Shown piece after piece: positions 8,458 to 17,552 of a stretch of DNA of 64,000 nt. The DNA comes from Prolixibacteraceae bacterium UBA6029 (GTDB taxonomy: Bacteria > Bacteroidota > Bacteroidia > Bacteroidales > Prolixibacteraceae), in contig DIZL01000031.1 in the NCBI GenBank assembly GCA_002429385.1, positions 1 to 64,000 of the forward strand. The letters run 5' to 3'. The notes under the pieces were generated by a model. It saw only the letters and a list, made by a program, of their open reading frames with translations. It ran no database searches and was not told the DNA's origin. The position numbers and the translations under genes were made by a program. The first letter of the stretch is position 1; each line of letters begins with the position of its first letter.

Positions 8458-9357
8458 ATGAAATGGGAAGATAGCAAAAAAGGATTTGAGTCTTTCTTAC
8501 GTTTGGAGAAAGGTTTGTCAGCAAACTCAATCGCTGCTTATATCAATGATATAAACAAGCTTATGGTCTTTGCCGATGAAGAACTTAAGAAACTAGCTCC
8601 GGAAAAAGTGAAACTAGCTCACTTGAAGAAGTTTGTTGAATGGATCAATGACAAAGGAGTTTCACCAAGAACGCAAGCCCGGACAATCTCTGGTATTAAA
8701 TCATTCTATAAGTATTTGCTTATGGAAGGTAAAATTACCAACGACCCTACAACATTATTGGAATCTCCGAAAATTGGTAGAAAACTCCCCGATGTTTTAA
8801 CCATTGAAGAGATTGATCTGATGATCGACACCGTTGATTTAAATAAACCTGAAGGCCAGCGGAACAAAGCAATGCTCGAAACTTTGTATAGTTGCGGTCT
8901 TCGTGTTTCTGAATTAGTTAACCTAAAGATTTCGAATTTGTCGTTTGATCAGGGTTACATTAAAGTTGAAGGAAAATCGAATAAGGAAAGATTGGTACCT
9001 GTAAGTGAAAAGGCTGTTGAGGAAATCAACAAATATATGGATGTCTACCGAAAGACGCTGAAAATCTCCAAAGACAGTGAAGATATTCTTTTTCTGAACC
9101 GAAGAGGTAAAAAACTGAGTCGTGTAATGATCTTTACAATTATTAAAAATCTGGCTATAAAAGCAGGTTTCGAAAAAAAGATTAGCCCTCATACTTTCCG
9201 TCACTCATTTGCTACTCACCTTATTAACGGTGGAGCAGATTTACGTGCAGTACAGGAAATGCTTGGTCACGAATCAATTTTAACGACAGAGATTTATACT
9301 CATCTTGATCGTGATTATTTGAAAACAACTCTAAATCAATTTCATCCCAGATCATAA
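8458..9357 (+). CDS. xerD: Site-specific tyrosine recombinase, XerD type
   Basis: Resolves chromosome dimers at dif with a partner recombinase and FtsK. At 299 aa it is of XerC/XerD length, with an N-terminal core-binding SAM-like domain (residues 1-90) and a catalytic domain. The catalytic set is visible: Arg in YSCGLRVSE, Lys in GKSNKERLVP, HxxR in HTFRHSFATH, His in LGHESI, and the nucleophile Tyr in TTEIYTH. No phage or integron genes are adjacent, so a housekeeping role is likely. XerC and XerD cannot be told apart with certainty here; the C-terminus resembles XerD. A strong terminator follows. Confidence 0.9.
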   Translation: MKWEDSKKGFESFLRLEKGLSANSIAAYINDINKLMVFADEELKKLAPEKVKLAHLKKFVEWINDKGVSPRTQARTISGIKSFYKYLLMEGKITNDPTTLLESPKIGRKLPDVLTIEEIDLMIDTVDLNKPEGQRNKAMLETLYSCGLRVSELVNLKISNLSFDQGYIKVEGKSNKERLVPVSEKAVEEINKYMDVYRKTLKISKDSEDILFLNRRGKKLSRVMIFTIIKNLAIKAGFEKKISPHTFRHSFATHLINGGADLRAVQEMLGHESILTTEIYTHLDRDYLKTTLNQFHPRS

Positions 9358-9377
9358 TTGATATAGGATTTCTTCTT

Positions 9378-9424
9378 AAAAAGAATGTTAGGGAATTAAT
9401 AATTTCTTAACATTCTTTTTTTTT
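9378..9424 (+). terminator. Intrinsic terminator after xerD
   Basis: A 13-bp perfect inverted repeat (aaaaagaatgtta / taacattcttttt) with a 17-base loop ends in a run of T residues, 20 bp after the xerD stop. Confidence 0.85.
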
Positions 9425-9547
9425 GTACTAATCTGTTTATGTTTTGTCTGTCAAGTAATTAACAATTAACTATGCCCGTTCTACAATACCTAAACTGAAA
9501 TGATCTTAATTTAATATTTGGCCTCCTGTGCCCGTTTGAAAATAAAC

Positions 9548-9555
9548 TATTTTTG
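9548..9555 (+). promoter_or_regulatory. Candidate -7 box of the pckA promoter
   Basis: TATTTTTG fits the Bacteroidota TAnnTTTG -7 box, 51 bp before the pckA ATG. The -33 region at 19-21 bp is not a good match. Confidence 0.3.
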
Positions 9556-9606
9556 GTGTCGAGAAAATTTTGTTTTGTTGAAACTATTAAATTATAAACA
9601 CTTAGT

Positions 9607-11205
9607 ATGAAAAACGTTGATCTATTGAAGTACGGTATTAATACCAATGTAGAAATATTACATAATCCATCTTACGAAGAACTTTTCCAGGCAGAAATTG
9701 ATCCTGCCAACGAAGGTTTTGAAAAAGGTATCTTAACTAATACTGGTGCTGTATCTGTTGATACGGGTAAATTCACCGGACGTTCCCCTAAAGACAAATT
9801 TTTTGTAAAAGATGCAGTAACCGATGCTCATTTATGGTGGGATGGTTCTATCAACCGTCCAACAACCCCTGAAGTATTCGATCATTGCAAGGATTTAGTA
9901 ACAAAACAGCTATCGACTGCAAGCAAATTGTATGTTGTCGATACATTTTGTGGCACCAACGAGGATACCCGGTTGAAAGTTCGTTTTATCATGGAAGTTG
10001 CATGGCAGGCACATTTTGTAACCAATATGTTTATACGTCCTTCTCACTTTGAACTGGCTAACTACGGTGAACCTGATTTTGTATGCTTGAACGGTTCGAA
10101 AACAACAAACCCAAATTGGAAAGAACAAGGCTTGAACTCAGAAGTGTTCACATTGTTCAATTTGACTACCAAAATGCAGGTCATTGGTGGTACCTGGTAT
10201 GGTGGTGAAATGAAGAAAGGTATTTTTGCCTTGATGAACTACTATTTACCTTTGAAAGGTATGGCTTCCATGCATTGCTCTGCAAACGTAGGTAAAGATG
10301 GTGATGTAGCTATCTTCTTTGGTCTTTCAGGAACGGGTAAAACGACTCTTTCTGCTGATCCAAAACGTTATTTAATTGGTGATGACGAACATGGTTGGGA
10401 TAACAATGGTGTTTTCAACTACGAAGGTGGTTGCTATGCAAAAGTTATTGACCTGAGCAAAGAAAATGAACCAGACATCTGGAGAGCTATACGTCGCGAT
10501 GCTTTACTTGAAAATGTAACTGTAAAAGAAGATGGTACTCCTGATTATTCCGCTGCTGCTTCTAAAACAGAAAATACTCGTGTTTCTTATCCAATCTATT
10601 TCATCAACAAAATAGTTTCTCCATCAAGAGCTGGCCACGCTAAAAAGATTATTTACCTGTCAGCTGATGCATTTGGTGTATTGCCTCCGGTATCTATTCT
10701 GGACGAAAACTCAGCTCAATATCATTTTCTTTCAGGATTTACATCTAAACTGGCTGGTACAGAACGTGGTATAACAGAACCGGTTCCTTCTTTCTCCCCT
10801 GCATTTGGTGAAGCATTTCTGACCTTACATCCAACAATGTATGCAAAAACGCTGATTAGTAAAGCAAAAGAACATGGTGCAAAAGTTTACCTGGTAAACA
10901 CAGGTTGGAACGGTACCGGCAAACGTATTTCGTTGAAAAACACACGTGCTATCATTGATGCTATCATTGACGGTTCAATCGATACATCAGAAACAATCAA
11001 AGTTCCTATCCTCAACCTGGTTGCTCCTAAAGCTCTGAATAATGTTGAAGCCGGCATTCTTGATCCTCGCGATACTTATGCAAATGTTGCAGAATGGGAA
11101 ACAAAAGCAAAATCACTTGCCGCTAAATACATCAAGAATTTCGAACAATACTGTGACAATGATGCTGCCAAGGCTCTGATTCCTTCAGGACCACAATTAG
11201 ACTAA
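9607..11205 (+). CDS. pckA: Phosphoenolpyruvate carboxykinase (ATP)
   Basis: Interconverts oxaloacetate + ATP with PEP + CO2 + ADP; in many anaerobic Bacteroidota it runs toward oxaloacetate on the way to succinate. The 532-aa protein has RSPKDKFFVKD, the phosphate-binding loop GLSGTGKTTLSADP near residue 240, the metal site GDDEHGWDNNGVFNYEGGCY, and NTGWNGTGKRISLKNTRAII near the C-terminus. Codons favour GGT, GCT and CGT, unlike most neighbours, which suggests high expression. It is a monocistronic gene bounded by terminators. Confidence 0.96.
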   Translation: MKNVDLLKYGINTNVEILHNPSYEELFQAEIDPANEGFEKGILTNTGAVSVDTGKFTGRSPKDKFFVKDAVTDAHLWWDGSINRPTTPEVFDHCKDLVTKQLSTASKLYVVDTFCGTNEDTRLKVRFIMEVAWQAHFVTNMFIRPSHFELANYGEPDFVCLNGSKTTNPNWKEQGLNSEVFTLFNLTTKMQVIGGTWYGGEMKKGIFALMNYYLPLKGMASMHCSANVGKDGDVAIFFGLSGTGKTTLSADPKRYLIGDDEHGWDNNGVFNYEGGCYAKVIDLSKENEPDIWRAIRRDALLENVTVKEDGTPDYSAAASKTENTRVSYPIYFINKIVSPSRAGHAKKIIYLSADAFGVLPPVSILDENSAQYHFLSGFTSKLAGTERGITEPVPSFSPAFGEAFLTLHPTMYAKTLISKAKEHGAKVYLVNTGWNGTGKRISLKNTRAIIDAIIDGSIDTSETIKVPILNLVAPKALNNVEAGILDPRDTYANVAEWETKAKSLAAKYIKNFEQYCDNDAAKALIPSGPQLD

Positions 11206-11226
11206 ACGTTAGTTTGTTGATATATG

Positions 11227-11257
11227 AAAACCCTGTTGGCAACATCAGGGTTTTTTT
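11227..11257. terminator. Bidirectional terminator after pckA
   Basis: aaaaccctg and cagggtttt form a 9-bp stem (11227-11235 / 11246-11254) with a T tail. It serves pckA on the plus strand. On the minus strand it follows the TIGR01777 gene, whose stop is at 11256. Confidence 0.85.
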
Positions 11258-12113
11258 ATTGGATAATCTCAGCAATACATGAGTCGATGTCTGGGAAAGA
11301 AAACTCAAATCCTTCATTCAATAATCGTTCAGGAACTACCTGAGGACTTTGAAGGAGCAGGGAGGAAGCTTCTCCTAATATAAACTTCAGACTAAAGGCA
11401 GGAACTGTAAACAATACAGGTCTGTTCAGGAATTTTCCAAGTGTTTGAGTAAATGTTTTGTTGTCAATATTCTCCGGGGCAACCAGATTGTAAATTCCCT
11501 GCGCATTTCTATTCTCGATGCACCAGAGGATTGCCCGGATTGCATCGCTGATGTGGATAAAGGGAAACGGTTGTCTTCCGTTTCCGATCTTACCACCCAA
11601 TCCCATTTTAATAACGGGTACTAATTTCTGAATGGTTTTTGCCTCTTTGCCCAGTATCAGGCCAATCCTGAATATCACTTTGCGAACAGAGTGGGATAAT
11701 TCGACAGCTGCATTTTCCCAACCTTTCACAACTTCTCCAACAAAATCTGATGCAAATGAGTTACTTCCCTCAGTATGTATTTTTCCTTGAGAATAAATCC
11801 CCACAGCTGAGGCTGAAATAAATAAGTGTGGTCTTTTTCCTTCTGCCAAACTATTAATTGCCTTAACGATATTTTGAGTAGTATCTATCCGGCTTCGTAC
11901 TATTTCATTTTTATTTGCCTTGGTCCACCGGGTCAGAATTGGCGCTCCTGCAAGGTTAATTACAACTGATGTTTCGGAGAGCAATGTCGCAAGTTGTTCT
12001 ATGTCATATAATTTTGATCTGGGTATTCGAATAATTTCGTGATGAGCTATTTCCAACTGATAAATCAGATTTTTTGCAATGTATCCGTTTGATCCTGAAA
12101 CTGCAATTTCCAT
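11256..12113 (-). CDS. TIGR01777-family NAD(P)-binding epimerase-like protein
   Basis: A short-chain extended dehydrogenase/epimerase fold, with the nucleotide-binding GxxGxxx motif at the start (VSGSNGYIAKNLI). Family landmarks are VINLAGAPILTRWTKANKNEI, RPHLFISASAVGIY, KVIFRIGLILGKEAKTI and PFPFIHISDAIRAI. The C-terminal RPVLFTVPAFSLKFILGEAS plus PERLLNEGFEFSFPDID is the DUF1731 domain. The 285-aa length is slightly short of the usual 295-300. The substrate of this family is not established. It is a single gene, divergent from the PBP gene. Confidence 0.88.
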   Translation of the reverse strand: MEIAVSGSNGYIAKNLIYQLEIAHHEIIRIPRSKLYDIEQLATLLSETSVVINLAGAPILTRWTKANKNEIVRSRIDTTQNIVKAINSLAEGKRPHLFISASAVGIYSQGKIHTEGSNSFASDFVGEVVKGWENAAVELSHSVRKVIFRIGLILGKEAKTIQKLVPVIKMGLGGKIGNGRQPFPFIHISDAIRAILWCIENRNAQGIYNLVAPENIDNKTFTQTLGKFLNRPVLFTVPAFSLKFILGEASSLLLQSPQVVPERLLNEGFEFSFPDIDSCIAEIIQ

Positions 12114-12346
12114 TTTGCAACAGATATTTGTAAATAGGGCTTGAATTTAACGAACAAATACCACTAAATTGAAATTTAAGTGAACTTTTCTAATTATAAA
12201 CCCGATACGGGTCATTTTAATGTAATTTTGTACCAATCTAACTTGCCTATTTACCTAATGGGTATTAATGCCGGATTAATAATTAACAATCTGGTCTTGT
12301 TCCTTTGTTATTCTCTTTGATACAAATATTTATTTATTTTTTCAGT

Positions 12347-12354
12347 TAAGTTTG
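12347..12354 (+). promoter_or_regulatory. Candidate -7 box of the PBP promoter
   Basis: TAAGTTTG is an exact TAnnTTTG match, 41 bp before the PBP ATG. A TTTG at 12316-12319 is 27 bp upstream, longer than the usual 19-21. Confidence 0.35.
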
Positions 12355-12394
12355 TAATCAGCCAACTGATCGTTTAATAATTTGATTTTTAAAC

Positions 12395-14821
12395 ATGAAA
12401 AAGAAAACGCCCATTTCTTCGGTAAAGACAAAATCATCATCTAAAAAGAAGTCCGGATCAACAAAAAGTCTCAAGAGAAGATTTCTTATGTTTTTTCTGA
12501 AAGCTGGTATGGCTTTAATATTACTGGGGTTTTTACTATTCCTGATTGTATATATTGGTTTTACCGGACCTGTGCCCTCCACTAAAGAATTGCAGAATAT
12601 AAAGAATCCGGTGTCAACCGAAGTGTACTCAAGTGATGGTCGGTTGTTGGGGCGTTACTACATTGAAAACAGAAGCAATGTGAGTTTTGACCAAATCTCA
12701 CCCAATGTCATCAATGCCTTGGTGGCTACCGAAGATTCAAGGTTTTATCACCATCGGGGGATAGATGAAATTGCTTTAATCCGGGTCTTTTTTAAGTCAG
12801 TTCTGCTCCAGGACCATAGTGCAGGTGGCGGTAGCACGCTTAGCCAGCAAATCGCCAAAAATCTCTATCCCCGGAAGTCTTTTGGCCCACTTACCATGCC
12901 TGTGAATAAACTGAGGGAATCAATCATTGCATACCGGCTTGAAAAATTGTATTCTAAAGATGAAATCCTTACCCTTTATCTAAATACGGTCCCATTTGCC
13001 GAAAATACTTTCGGAATTGAAATAGCGGCTGAACGGTTTTTTAATAAAAATCCATCAAAACTCAGCGTACAGGAAGCAGCGACACTTATTGGAATGTTGA
13101 AGGCTAATAACAGTTATAATCCTCGAAAAAATCCTGAGCGGTCGTTGGAGAGACGCAATATTGTTATAGATCAAATGTTGAAATACGGTTATCTTAACGA
13201 AGGCGAAGCGAAATTGTATAAGGCTTCTCCATTAACCCTTAGCTATAATTTAATTACTTATAACGAAGGACCTGCACCATACCTGATGGAAAAAATCCGT
13301 CCATTTCTTCAATCCTGGTGCGAGGATCATATAAAAGACGATCAAACAGTATATAATTTGTTTACTGATGGATTGAAAATCAAAACTACAATCGACTTTG
13401 ACATGCAATTGGCTGCTGAAAATGCAGTATCTGATCAAATGAAGATTCTGCAGACTCTTTTTGATTCGCATTGGGGTAAAAACAAACCCTGGGGAAGAGA
13501 TCAGTCTGCTGTAAACCGTGCGATGAAGCGATCTGACAGATATCAGTCGCTAAAGAAAAACGGTGTGCCGGAGAATGAGATTAAGGAGATTTTCAATACA
13601 TCCTCTTCCATTTCATTATTCTCATGGAACGGAAAAAAACAGGTAGAAATGACTCCCATGGATTCCATTCAGTATTATTTGCAAATTTTGAATACTGGTT
13701 TTATGGCAATGGATCCGTTTTCAGGAGAACTTAAAGCCTATATCGGTGGTGATGATTTTCGCTATTTCAAATACGATCATACCACCTCAAGACGTCAGGT
13801 AGGTTCAACTTTTAAACCAATCGTTTACCTGGCGGCATTAGAAGCAGGAATCTCGCCGGATACCTATTTTGCCAACGAAAGGAAGGTCTATGAAGCCTAT
13901 GATAACTGGTCGCCTGAAAATTCTCACGATGATTACACCGGATATTATTCCATGGAAGGAGCCCTGGCTAAATCTATCAATACCATTGCTGTCGATGTAT
14001 TGATGAAAACAGGGATATCAAATGTGGTTGATCTGGCCAAACGAATGGGTATCGAGTCTGATCTGCATGAATATCCCTCATTGGCATTGGGTACCGCCTC
14101 GGTTTCCTTACAGGAAATGGTATGTGTCTATTCCGAAATCCTCAATGGCGGTCATAAAATAAGTCCCTATTATTTAAAATCTATTTCATCAAATTCTGGC
14201 GTGATGTTGGAAGAATTTCCCAACGTTCAGTCCAATGAACAGGTGGCACAAACCGAAAACTGCAGGATCATTACCCAAATGCTGAAATCGGTTGTCAATG
14301 AAGGAACCGGTAGTTCCATCAGGACACAGTGGGGAATTGATTCCGAGTTTGCAGGCAAAACCGGAACCACGCAGGATCAGGCTGATGGATGGTTTATCGG
14401 AATGACTCCAACATTAGTTGCAGGTGCATGGGTTGGGGGAGAAGATCCTTCCATTCATTTTGGTTCACTGGGCGAAGGTGCCGGAGGTCATACTGCACTA
14501 CCTATTGTCGGACAGTTTTACAGCCAGATACTGCATCAGAGCAAATTCCAGAAAATAAGGAACGGTTCTTTCGAATTACCTTCTGAAGAAAATCTCGCCT
14601 TGATGAACATTCCTCCATACCGTGAAATTATCGAAGTCGGATTAAAAGGATTTATCCATAACCTCTTCGGGAAAAAGGATGATCAAAGGAAATCTGATTT
14701 AAAAATGCAGGACAGATCGACCCAAGAGCCGGCAAAACAAGAGGCTAAACCTGTCGCAGAAACGGAAAAAAAGCCATTCTGGCAAAGCATGAAAGAAATC
14801 TTCAAGAAGAAAAGCAAATAA
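12395..14821 (+). CDS. mrcA: Bifunctional penicillin-binding protein, class A (PBP1A type)
   Basis: Polymerises and cross-links peptidoglycan at the outer face of the inner membrane. It has a Lys-rich cytoplasmic tail (residues 1-30) and one membrane helix (about 34-58). The GT51 transglycosylase domain has the catalytic glutamate in ATEDSRFYHHRGID near residue 113 and GGGSTLSQQIAKNLYPRK near 145. The transpeptidase has SxxK in GSTFKP near 470, SIN near 527 and KTG in AGKTGTTQDQADGW near 655. It is 808 aa with a charged C-terminal tail. The ClC gene starts 15 bp after its stop, so the two may be co-transcribed. Confidence 0.93.
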   Translation: MKKKTPISSVKTKSSSKKKSGSTKSLKRRFLMFFLKAGMALILLGFLLFLIVYIGFTGPVPSTKELQNIKNPVSTEVYSSDGRLLGRYYIENRSNVSFDQISPNVINALVATEDSRFYHHRGIDEIALIRVFFKSVLLQDHSAGGGSTLSQQIAKNLYPRKSFGPLTMPVNKLRESIIAYRLEKLYSKDEILTLYLNTVPFAENTFGIEIAAERFFNKNPSKLSVQEAATLIGMLKANNSYNPRKNPERSLERRNIVIDQMLKYGYLNEGEAKLYKASPLTLSYNLITYNEGPAPYLMEKIRPFLQSWCEDHIKDDQTVYNLFTDGLKIKTTIDFDMQLAAENAVSDQMKILQTLFDSHWGKNKPWGRDQSAVNRAMKRSDRYQSLKKNGVPENEIKEIFNTSSSISLFSWNGKKQVEMTPMDSIQYYLQILNTGFMAMDPFSGELKAYIGGDDFRYFKYDHTTSRRQVGSTFKPIVYLAALEAGISPDTYFANERKVYEAYDNWSPENSHDDYTGYYSMEGALAKSINTIAVDVLMKTGISNVVDLAKRMGIESDLHEYPSLALGTASVSLQEMVCVYSEILNGGHKISPYYLKSISSNSGVMLEEFPNVQSNEQVAQTENCRIITQMLKSVVNEGTGSSIRTQWGIDSEFAGKTGTTQDQADGWFIGMTPTLVAGAWVGGEDPSIHFGSLGEGAGGHTALPIVGQFYSQILHQSKFQKIRNGSFELPSEENLALMNIPPYREIIEVGLKGFIHNLFGKKDDQRKSDLKMQDRSTQEPAKQEAKPVAETEKKPFWQSMKEIFKKKSK

Positions 14822-14836
14822 AGAACGCATGTTGAA

Positions 14837-16594
14837 ATGAACAGAAAACTGGAGAAATTAATCATTGGAACCTCTGAAAAAAACCTGATCTATGTGTTGA
14901 GTTTTTTTGTAGGACTGGTCAGCGGAACCGCTGCTTTTGTGCTGAAAAATTTCATTCATTATGTCAGTCATTTTCTAACCCGGCATTTTAAAGATTCCGC
15001 TGAAAGTTATTTTTATCTGGCCTATCCAATGATTGGTATCTTAATAACTGTGTTGATCGTAAAATACCTAGTGAAAGATGATATCAGTCACGGGATTTCC
15101 AAAATCTTATCGGCATTATCTAAAAAAGGCAGTCATATTAAGGAACACAACATGTTTTCCTCCATGGTAACCAGTGGATTTACCATCGGCTTTGGGGGCT
15201 CAGTTGGAGCTGAAGCGCCAATCGTTTATACAGGCTCAGCTATCGGATCCTATATTTCAAAAGTATTTAACCTCAATCAAAATCAAGTACGTTTACTAAT
15301 CGGGTGTGGGGCTACAGGCGCAATTGCAGGTATCTTTAAGGCCCCTATTGCCGGGGTCATGTTTACGCTCGAAGTGCTGATGCTTGATCTAACCATGTCT
15401 TCCCTGATCCCTCTCCTGATTTCAGGAATCACGGCAGCTACATTGGCTTATTTCTTCATGGGAGATTCGGTTTCGTTTCATTTTGCAATCACCAACCAGT
15501 TCAGTTACATTAACCTTCCGTTTTACATCTTGCTTGGAATCCTTTGCGGGTTTATCTCCTTATACTTTACCCGGACCGGGATGTACGTCGAAAACCGGTT
15601 TAAGCAGATTAAAAACAGTTATACCAAACTGCTTGTTGGTGGAATTACCCTGGGCTTAATGGTCTTCATTTTCCCGTCCTTATGGGGCGAAGGATATGAA
15701 TCGATCAATAAGATCTTTGTTGGCGATGGCGCTGATTTGCTTAACAACTCTGTCTTCTTCGATTGGAAAACCGAACCGGGTGTACTGATTCTGATCCTGG
15801 TCATAATCCTCTTCCTGAAGGTTGTGGCGATGGCAATTACAACCTCGAGCGGCGGGGTGGGTGGTATTTTTGCCCCGACCTTATTCATGGGAGCGGTTGG
15901 AGGATATATTCTGTCATTGACAATGAATACTCTTTTCGGAACGCATCTGCCTCATGCCAATTTTGCATTAGCCGGTATGGGCGCCTTAATGGCAGGGGTT
16001 ATGCATGCCCCGTTGCTTGGTATTTTCCTTATTGCTGAAATTACCGGGGGGTATCAGCTTTTGGTTCCTTTGATCATATCAGCAACTGTTGCTTATGTGA
16101 CCATCACCCGCTTTGAACCTCATTCGATTTATACCAAACGCCTGGCGGAATTAGGCGAGTTGGTAACCCATCACAAAGATAAAGCAGCCATGCATTATAT
16201 GAACGTTAATGAGCTAATTGAAACCGATTTTGAAGTAATATCACCCGACCTGAACCTGGGTGAGCTGACTTACTATATTGCCCGTTCAAAACGAGATTTG
16301 TTCCCTGTAGTCGATGATAATGGGATGCTTGAGGGAATGATCAAAATGAATGATATCCGTAATCTGATGTTTGAACAGGAATTGTATGAAAAGATCAGCG
16401 TTCGTGACCTGATGTATATGCCCGAATTTTTTATCTCACCCAAAGACCCGATGGACATTATTGTTGAAAAATTCAGAACCAGCAAACGGTATAACCTGGC
16501 TGTGCTCGATGAAGGTAAATACATTGGATTTATTTCCAGGGCCAGGGTTTTCTCGGTTTACCGCGACACCATGGCCGATTTATCCTATGAATAG
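14837..16594 (+). CDS. ClC-family chloride channel/antiporter with CBS domains
   Basis: An inner-membrane anion channel or H+/anion exchanger. The 585-aa protein has about ten to twelve hydrophobic segments, GFGGSVGAEAPIVYTGSAIG near residue 118 (the ion-path glutamate motif), and GGVGGIFAPTLFMGAVGG near 338. A C-terminal pair of CBS domains (about 460-585) reads MNVNELIETDFEVISPDLNL and then ISVRDLMYMPEFFISPKDPM. The usual GSGIPE serine motif is replaced (KDDISHGISKILSAL), common in this subgroup. It is 15 bp downstream of the PBP gene. Confidence 0.92.
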   Translation: MNRKLEKLIIGTSEKNLIYVLSFFVGLVSGTAAFVLKNFIHYVSHFLTRHFKDSAESYFYLAYPMIGILITVLIVKYLVKDDISHGISKILSALSKKGSHIKEHNMFSSMVTSGFTIGFGGSVGAEAPIVYTGSAIGSYISKVFNLNQNQVRLLIGCGATGAIAGIFKAPIAGVMFTLEVLMLDLTMSSLIPLLISGITAATLAYFFMGDSVSFHFAITNQFSYINLPFYILLGILCGFISLYFTRTGMYVENRFKQIKNSYTKLLVGGITLGLMVFIFPSLWGEGYESINKIFVGDGADLLNNSVFFDWKTEPGVLILILVIILFLKVVAMAITTSSGGVGGIFAPTLFMGAVGGYILSLTMNTLFGTHLPHANFALAGMGALMAGVMHAPLLGIFLIAEITGGYQLLVPLIISATVAYVTITRFEPHSIYTKRLAELGELVTHHKDKAAMHYMNVNELIETDFEVISPDLNLGELTYYIARSKRDLFPVVDDNGMLEGMIKMNDIRNLMFEQELYEKISVRDLMYMPEFFISPKDPMDIIVEKFRTSKRYNLAVLDEGKYIGFISRARVFSVYRDTMADLSYE

Positions 16595-16596
16595 TG

Positions 16597-16990
16597 ATTT
16601 ATTAGTCAATGTCGTTTAGTTAAGAAAATATCTTAGTTAAAATCGTCATTGCGAGTATCCACCCAATTTTTTGACATAATGTAAATATGACAGAGAGAGA
16701 GAATATACCTTTCCCGGCAATCCCGAAGGGATTAAATGTTAGTCACCCCCAATGAAATTGGGGGATGAACCTCCAAGCGCCGCTACAGGAACCCTTAAAG
16801 GGTTCAATTACAACACTATAAATATTGAACCCCTTCGGGGTTCCGGGTTATCCCCTGTGCCTTTTCCCTCAATTTCATTGGGGGTGAATAATATTCAATC
16901 CCTTCGGGATTATCGCCCCAGCTCCAGGTCATTGCAAGTCAGAAATTGTTTTCCAATGACTGCTAAACTAAACGACATTGATTTATTAGT
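16597..16990. mobile_element. MITE-like element with terminal inverted repeats and flanking direct repeats
   Basis: A perfect 15-bp terminal inverted repeat (CAATGTCGTTTAGTT) is at 16607-16621 and, inverted, at 16966-16980. It is flanked on both sides by the same direct repeat ATTTATTAGT (16597-16606 and 16981-16990), as left by a transposase duplicating about 8-10 bp of target. The 374-bp body has no convincing gene and carries nested hairpins. The end sequence and long target duplication remind me of IS4-type elements, but I cannot confirm the family. It sits between the ClC gene and the 17051-17437 gene and interrupts neither. Confidence 0.8.
16722..16908. repeat. Nested 43-bp inverted repeat with two inner hairpins
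   Basis: Arms 16722-16764 and 16866-16908 are imperfect 43-bp inverted repeats starting cccgaaggg and containing tcacccccaatgaaatt. Between them lie two perfect short hairpins, gaacccttaaagggttc (16789-16805) and gaaccccttcggggttc (16827-16843). The whole set lies inside the MITE-like element and could fold as a long branched structure. Confidence 0.85.
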
Positions 16991-17050
16991 TTTTATAATT
17001 CAATCTGTTTACAATTCTTTACCAAAAGCATTTCTATTCAGGTAGTAAAT

Positions 17051-17437
17051 TCATTTTGTCAATCTAATATAATACAGGTAAATAGAGGAAAAGAGAGCTG
17101 TAAATATAGCATTGGTTACTGAGAATGCATTCGAACCAAGCCAAACTACAGGTAAAAACAAGATGAAGGTTTGTGCAGCCAGGTAGAAATAAATCCCTGC
17201 CTGCTGTATCCGGTAAAGTTTAATGGCACCAGTAAGCGAAATACTGAAAGCCGCCATAAGCATAGCAAAATATAGCGGGCTAAGCTTTTCGGTGGAGGTA
17301 ATGTTGGTAACCATCCTTATTTTTTCAGTAACAATTTTGAAAAAGACGGTTGCAATTAACATGCTGATAAAACCGATACTGCTTCCTGCAATACTGAATA
17401 CACAGGCTGCTTCATAGAAAAGTGGTTTCTTTCTCAT
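17051..17437 (-). CDS. Small four-helix membrane protein, unknown function
   Basis: 128 aa with about four hydrophobic segments: 12-33 (CVFSIAGSSIGFISMLIATV), 55-72, 82-100 and 105-124. There is a positively charged N-terminus (MRKKP) and a short KLYRIQQAG loop. I do not recognise the family; small proteins of this shape are frequent in Bacteroidota. It is divergent from glyA by about 115 bp and stands alone. The coding call rests on the consistent membrane topology and frame. Confidence 0.65.
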   Translation of the reverse strand: MRKKPLFYEAACVFSIAGSSIGFISMLIATVFFKIVTEKIRMVTNITSTEKLSPLYFAMLMAAFSISLTGAIKLYRIQQAGIYFYLAAQTFILFLPVVWLGSNAFSVTNAIFTALFSSIYLYYIRLTK

Positions 17438-17552
17438 CTTACCGAATATTAATTGTTCAAAAATACCTCATTTTTTGAATAACTTCATTTTTAAGGCAGC
17501 CTGTTTTTATTATACCTTTACCGCATCAATTTTAACCAATATTTTACCCATA

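Noticed and set aside
16752..17045. 98-codon open frame across the hairpin array of the MITE-like element
   Set aside because: It translates inverted repeats, has no family features, and spans the element's right end; it is a by-product of the repeat.
17475..17552. N-terminal extension of GlyA
   Set aside because: Not found in the family, and the ATG at 17553 gives the usual start.
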